Origin: VAZQ01 sp963821505
Lineage (GTDB): Bacteria; Pseudomonadota; Alphaproteobacteria; Rhizobiales; Xanthobacteraceae
NCBI GenBank assembly: GCA_963821505.1
Contig: CAWGEH010000029.1
Location: 1 to 64,000 of the forward strand
Length of the DNA: 64,000 nucleotides
Direction of reading: 5' to 3'
Below, piece after piece: positions 60,370-64,000 of this stretch. The translations under genes were made by a program, and so were the position numbers. The number at the start of each line of letters is the position of its first letter. Positions within the stretch are counted from its first letter, which is position 1. A model generated the notes under the pieces. That model did no database searches, was not told the origin of the DNA, and saw nothing but the letters and a program-made list of their open reading frames with translations.

Positions 60370-60522
60370 ATGCAACAGCAACAGCGTACTAATCCCTTGA
60401 TCAAGACCGGCAACAAAGGGTTCATCGAGATAACGGAAGATGAACTGAAACAGGTGACCGGCGGAGCACCAAAACTGCCAGGAATGAACAAAACGCCAGA
60501 TGTAACTCTCAAGCGCGGCTAG
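60370..60522 (+). CDS. double-glycine-leader peptide 3
   Basis: A 50-residue precursor. The leader, with an extended basic N terminus (MQQQQRTNPLIKTGNKGF), ends IEITEDELKQVTGG, a textbook double-glycine leader. The predicted mature peptide is only 18 residues, APKLPGMNKTPDVTLKRG, basic and proline-containing. AGAAGG precedes ATG 60370. It is 22 bp after peptide 2. The next 140 bp carry no further member. Confidence 0.65.
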   Translation: MQQQQRTNPLIKTGNKGFIEITEDELKQVTGGAPKLPGMNKTPDVTLKRG

Positions 60523-60664
60523 GCCGCCTCAGTTCGCGGCCTCGTTCTTTTTCGGCGGCAACCACATGGCTTCGACGACCACAGAGCGCGCCGCGATTTT
60601 CAGGCGACGCGCAGGAAGGGGCACACACAGGGGAGGCGCGTTTGAGGATGAGCGAGGACATTAT

Positions 60665-60889
60665 TCAGGGCTGTTTGGCAGAGAACCCCGAGAAAGCCCA
60701 CACTAAGGATGCTCCGAGAATTAACACCACCAGTGGAATGCCGAATGCGATAGTTGCCCACGTCCCTAACGTCACCCATGGGTTCGGAAGGTCGCGGATC
60801 GGCACGCCGTGGTCAGCATAAAGCTTCCGCGACAGTTCCCTGTCTGACATATCCTTGTATTCAGGATAGAGCCGTCGGAACTTCGACAT
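60665..60889 (-). CDS. small membrane-anchored protein with PEYKDMSDREL motif
   Basis: A short protein MSKFRRLYPEYKDMSDRELS, RKLYADHGVPIRDLPNPWVT, then one C-terminal helix ATIAFGIPLVVLILGASLVW. The FRxxYPEYxDMSDxxLxxKLY motif is a small module seen in alphaproteobacterial and phage-linked proteins. The frame is open to 61030; the extra 47 residues look less conserved but contain Trp/Cys residues, so a start at 61030 remains possible. The function is unknown. It is downstream of the frameshifted pair on the same strand. Confidence 0.6.
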   Translation of the reverse strand: MSKFRRLYPEYKDMSDRELSRKLYADHGVPIRDLPNPWVTLGTWATIAFGIPLVVLILGASLVWAFSGFSAKQP

Positions 60890-61063
60890 TTCATACCAGC
60901 AATTGTCGAAAAAATTCGGCTTCGCGTAAGTGTCCCAGGGACCGGGACCTTCTTTCCGGAACCGAGTGGCATAATCCGTGCCCGCAACACCCCGAGCCTT
61001 GCCGCAGAGCTGCGGCACGACAGACTCCATATCCTCGAACTGAGCCTGAACGGGGATGTCGCG

Positions 61064-61980
61064 TCAGTGCGTTTGCTCAATGTGAAATCTCCCCTCACTC
61101 CCGACCCACAATTTGCACCGAATTTCGCACAGGGGAGTGTCTACAGCAGTGGCTCGCACTGTGAGAAAATACTCCTTGTCGGCGTCCAACAACGGACAAG
61201 TACCTTCGACGTGCACTGTGAAGAAGGTGTCCGCGCAATTATACGATCCTGGGTTTCTGGCTTCGCCAAAAGTCGCCAAGGGAATAAACTCATAGTCGCC
61301 GGCTGCCAGCGTCAAGCCTTGCGTCAGCGACCATGGCCCTTCGAATTCTGTCTGCGGTTCGATCTTCGTGACATGGACTTTGCAATTGGTTGCGGTATTT
61401 GCCGGGTGAACATTTGACAGCTTGATTTTAAACGTCCGCTTTATGTCGTGCAGGCCGCTTCCTCTCGTTTGGAAAAATGGGCCGGATTCGCCGACTTGCA
61501 TATCGAGAACGCTCGCCGGGAGGTCCACAGGCTTATTGTCGACTTTTTTTTCGTCGATGGAGCAGGCTTGATCGGCCGAAACCGAGCCTGTCTTACGATG
61601 TGCTCGCTCTCGTAGTTGTCGGTGAAGACTACGTCGGCAATCAATGGATCATATCCATCACAGATGGCCGGAAAGAAAAACAAATTCGCGGTCACCTGCG
61701 ACATTCGATTTGCTCGGATGGAATTTCGGGAGTCGAATGTACGACGCCCAAAACGGTCAGCGGGACCCTCGGTAAGGACGACGGTCATGTGCGCCGCGTG
61801 ATTTGCTAATCGTGCCCCCAAAATGACAATGTCTCGATCGGAAACGTTGGTCACGTTCCAGTGTCCAGTCACCTGGGTTCCTGCTTGATCGCCACTGCGC
61901 GCTTGTCCCCAGAAGGATTGCTGGTCATTGAGGACAAAGCGCAATGGGCGCTCTTCCGGGGATGAAGGCTTAGATTTCAC
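61064..61980 (-). CDS. hypothetical two-domain protein split at an A8 run
   Basis: Two coherent ORFs meet at eight consecutive A residues (plus-strand T 61543-61551 region). Part 1, from 61980, reads RPLRFVLNDQQSFWGQARSG, VTGHWNVTNVSDRDIVILGA and LIADVVFTDNYESEHIVRQA, a beta-sandwich-like domain. Part 2, in the next frame, reads VDLPASVLDMQVGESGPFFQ, FKIKLSNVHPANTATNCKVH, TLAAGDYEFIPLATFGEARN and TVRATAVDTPLCEIRCKLWV, to a stop at 61064. One extra A would fuse them in frame. I recognise no family; neither part has a signal peptide. Confidence 0.55.
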
Positions 61981-62019
61981 CGCGGCTCGAAACCTTGCCG
62001 AGAGCCATCTAATCGGTGC

Positions 62020-62142
62020 CTAACCCCATTTCAGCAAGGTGCCGAGCGCACCGACAATGACCACGGTCGCCGCCGCGATCTTCTGCCAGTGCTCGGCGAG
62101 CGCGGCCGGTACCTTCCAGATTTCAGGGTCGAGCCAATCCAC
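62020..62142 (-). CDS. possible 40-residue membrane peptide
   Basis: GTG 62142 to TAG 62020: MDWLDPEIWKVPAALAEHWQ then KIAAATVVIVGALGTLLKWG, an amphipathic start and one transmembrane helix. The frame is open a few codons upstream to a stop, with no good ribosome-binding site. It could also be the tail of a lost gene. Low confidence. Confidence 0.3.
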   Translation of the reverse strand: MDWLDPEIWKVPAALAEHWQKIAAATVVIVGALGTLLKWG

Positions 62143-62250
62143 GAGGCGCCCGAAGGTCGCGAGTCACGTTTTCTGTCCCAATAACTGTCCCAGTGCCCAC
62201 GCAGCGCTTCTGCCCTGGTTTCGGAAACGCTTGATTTACGGGGGAATTCT

Positions 62251-62327
62251 TGGTCGGAGTGGCAGGATTTGAACCTGCGACCCCCTCGTCCCGAACGAGG
62301 TGCGCTACCAGACTGCGCTACACTCCG
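62251..62327 (-). tRNA. tRNA-Pro (anticodon CGG)
   Basis: Full cloverleaf on the minus strand: acceptor CGGAGTG (62327-62321) pairs CACTCCG; D-arm AGCGCAGTCTGGTAGCGC; anticodon stem CCTCG/CGAGG with loop TTCGGGA, anticodon CGG; T-arm with GGTTCAAATCC; discriminator A and encoded CCA at 62251-62253. tRNA-Pro genes are frequent integrase targets. The accessory stretch ends directly beside its 3' end. Confidence 0.95.
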
Positions 62328-62383
62328 CCGCAAGGCCGGTCTTATAACCGCCTCCCCCAGACGCCGCAAGCAGGGGCATCCAA

Positions 62384-63409
62384 ATGAGCGCGCCGCCGGC
62401 AACCCGAGTGATCAAGGCGCACGCGACCAAGGACGGCGCGGGCGCGAGCGGCGCGGCGGCCGCCGACCTTGCCGCGCGCGTGCTGGCCGCGGGCGGCCTC
62501 GTCGCTTTTCCGACCGAGACGGTCTATGGGCTTGGCGCCGACGCCACCAACGGCGAAGCGGTCGCGCGGCTCTATGACGCCAAGGGCCGCCCCTCGTTCA
62601 ATCCGCTCATTGCCCATGTTGCCGATGCCGGCGCGGCGTTGGCGCTCGCGCGCTTCGATCCTGCCGCGCAACGGCTGGCGGCGGCGTTCTGGCCGGGGCC
62701 ATTGACGCTGGTGCTGCCCAAGCGCGCGGATTGTCCGGTCGCCGCGCTTGCCACCGCCGGCCTCGATACCATTGCCGTGCGCGTGCCCGGCCACCCGGTC
62801 GCGCACGACATTCTGGCCGCATTCGGTCGTCCCGTAGTGGCGCCGTCGGCCAACCGCTCCGGACACGTGTCGCCCACGACCGCACACCACGTACTCGCCG
62901 ATCTGCGCGGGCGCATCGAGCTCGTCGTCGACGGCGGGCCGACACCGATGGGACTCGAATCGACCATCGTCGCCTGCCTCGATGGCGCGGTATTGCTGCG
63001 CCCCGGCGCGCTCCCGCGCGCGGACATCGAGCAGGTGGTCGCCCTCGCCCAGCCGCCTCCGATGGCCCTCCCGCCGGCGGACGCCGACGACGTGCCGGTC
63101 GCGCCGGGACAGCTCGCCTCGCACTACGCCCCGCGGGCGCGCCTGCGGCTCAATGCGCAAGCCGTGCAAGCGGACGAGGCGCTGCTCGCCTTCGGCCCGC
63201 TGGCCGTCCGCGGCGCCGAGCGCGCGGCCTTGGCGCTGAACCTGTCGCCGCGCGGCGACCTCATCGAAGCCGCGGCCAACCTGTTCTCGCATCTGCGCGT
63301 CCTCGATGCCTGCGGCGCGGCGACCATCGCGGTGATGCCGGTGCCGCACGAGGGCCTGGGCGAAGCAATCAACGACCGGCTCGCACGCGCCGCGGCGCCA
63401 CGCTCATGA
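62384..63409 (+). CDS. L-threonylcarbamoyladenylate synthase (Sua5/YrdC/YwlC)
   Basis: Makes threonylcarbamoyl-AMP for the t6A37 modification of ANN-decoding tRNAs. The 341 residues comprise the YrdC domain (about 20-215) and the additional Sua5 domain (about 235-335), so it is Sua5 type. Motifs: RVLAAGGLVAFPTETVYGLG, AKGRPSFNPLIAHVADAGAA, FWPGPLTLVLPKR, VAPSANRSGHVSPTTAHHVL, STIVACLDGAVLLRPGALPR, and the linker APGQLASHYAPRARLRLNA. ATG 62384 is directly before the domain. It is divergent from tRNA-Pro. Confidence 0.95.
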   Translation: MSAPPATRVIKAHATKDGAGASGAAAADLAARVLAAGGLVAFPTETVYGLGADATNGEAVARLYDAKGRPSFNPLIAHVADAGAALALARFDPAAQRLAAAFWPGPLTLVLPKRADCPVAALATAGLDTIAVRVPGHPVAHDILAAFGRPVVAPSANRSGHVSPTTAHHVLADLRGRIELVVDGGPTPMGLESTIVACLDGAVLLRPGALPRADIEQVVALAQPPPMALPPADADDVPVAPGQLASHYAPRARLRLNAQAVQADEALLAFGPLAVRGAERAALALNLSPRGDLIEAAANLFSHLRVLDACGAATIAVMPVPHEGLGEAINDRLARAAAPRS

Positions 63410-63473
63410 CGTAGGAAATCGCCCCACCGGCGCGCTATAGTCGCACGACACAAACGTCAACGAGCACCGAGTG

Positions 63474-64000
63474 ATGAATATCGTCGAGACCCCCGCCAAG
63501 CTCCTCTCCAGCGATCTGCTCGCCCGCTTCATCGCGATCGTGGGGGAGAAGCACGCGATCACCGATCCGCAGGCGCAGGCCCCCTATCTCATCGAGATGC
63601 GGGACATGTTTCGCGGCCACACCCCGGTGGTGCTGCGGCCGGGCTCGGTCGCGGAGGTCGCCGACATCCTCACGCTCGCGAACGACACCGCGACCGCGAT
63701 CGTGCCGCAGGGCGGCAATACCGGCCTGGTCGGCGGGCAGACGCCGCAGCACGGCGAGATCGTGCTCTCGCTCAACCGCCTCGACCGCGTGCGCGAGGTC
63801 GATCCCGTGTCCAACACGATGACTTGCGAGGCCGGTGTGACGCTGTTGCGCGCGCGCGAGGCGGCCGCAGGCGTGGACCGGCTCTATCCGCAACTCCTGC
63901 CGTCGGAAGGGACCTGCACCATCGGCGGCAATCTCTCGACCAATGCCGGGGGTACCGCCGCGCTCGCCTACGGCATCGCGCGCTCGCACGCGCTCGGCAT
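63474..64000 (+). CDS. FAD-binding oxidoreductase, GlcD/D-2-hydroxyacid dehydrogenase type (partial)
   Basis: N-terminal 175 residues of a PCMH-type FAD oxidase that runs off the window. It begins MNIVETPAKLLSSDLLARFI and has APYLIEMRDMFRGHTPVVLR, the FAD pyrophosphate loop IVPQGGNTGLVGGQTPQHGE, EVDPVSNTMTCEAGVTLLRA and TIGGNLSTNAGGTAALAYGI, all typical of D-lactate/glycolate/D-2-hydroxyglutarate dehydrogenases. ATG 63474 is 64 bp after the Sua5 gene. The substrate cannot be set without the C-terminal domain. Confidence 0.9.
   Translation, partial: MNIVETPAKLLSSDLLARFIAIVGEKHAITDPQAQAPYLIEMRDMFRGHTPVVLRPGSVAEVADILTLANDTATAIVPQGGNTGLVGGQTPQHGEIVLSLNRLDRVREVDPVSNTMTCEAGVTLLRAREAAAGVDRLYPQLLPSEGTCTIGGNLSTNAGGTAALAYGIARSHALG

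Noticed and set aside
1..64000. CRISPR array, rRNA genes or complete insertion sequence
   Set aside because: I saw no regularly spaced repeats, no rRNA sequence and no complete transposase anywhere in the window.

Overview
The window does not read as one genome. Gene content splits it into three blocks joined mid-gene. Block A (1 to about 9,190) is actinobacterial: DUF4395, DUF1416, an MshC-type mycothiol ligase paralogue, a DUF222/HNH (13E12-type) protein, PhoU and a compact organoarsenical-resistance cluster. Block B (about 9,190 to 19,830) looks like a Chloroflexota-type or similar deep-branching bacterium: MurJ tail, Aag glycosylase, LexA with a GAAC-N4-GTTC operator, a moxR-rsmI-DUF58-DUF4129 run, rpsU, infA, a perfect parS site, a methyltransferase, rpoD and a lamin-tail protein. 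Block C (about 19,830 to 64,000) is alphaproteobacterial, Rhizobiales-like: MATE tail, rRNA methyltransferase, ribB(A), aroC, fabI, ECF sigma/anti-sigma, dnaJ, pdxH, corA, L,D-transpeptidase, and a catabolic run (acyl-CoA ligase, MBL, VOC, LLM, IlvD/Edd, TctC). The joins lie inside truncated genes, so an assembly or scaffolding chimera is the simplest explanation.

Many genes are split by single-base frame changes. They are dense at 2.9-5.4, 6.4-8.0, 9.6-19.6 and 41.7-45.1 kb and rare at 20-41 and 46-52 kb. Essential genes (lexA, rpoD, rsmI) are among them, so most are probably sequence errors rather than decay. These genes are annotated as one locus each, with the break stated.

Block A layout: sulfurtransferase operon; mshC-like gene whose 3' end is duplicated on the far side of a broken kinase/LuxR fusion; broken HNH gene; phoU; then arsI, divergent from arsR-arsR-arsM-arsN1. 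Block B layout: aag and lexA leftward, moxR operon rightward, then translation genes, parS, methyltransferase, rpoD. Block C layout: mostly housekeeping genes in short operons to 41 kb; a DUF898-M48-DUF1499 envelope cluster; a catabolic segment to 51.2 kb; then an accessory stretch (51.2-62.3 kb) of small orphan proteins and gene remnants ending at tRNA-Pro; then tsaC/sua5 and a truncated FAD oxidase.

The most interesting items are three tandem double-glycine-leader peptide genes (59,982-60,522), the arsI/arsM/arsN1 cluster, a 155-bp MITE-like element, a paired-hairpin element at 34.9-35.1 kb, a consensus lexA promoter with its SOS box in the spacer, an exact 16-bp parS, and an A8 run joining two ORFs at 61.5 kb.
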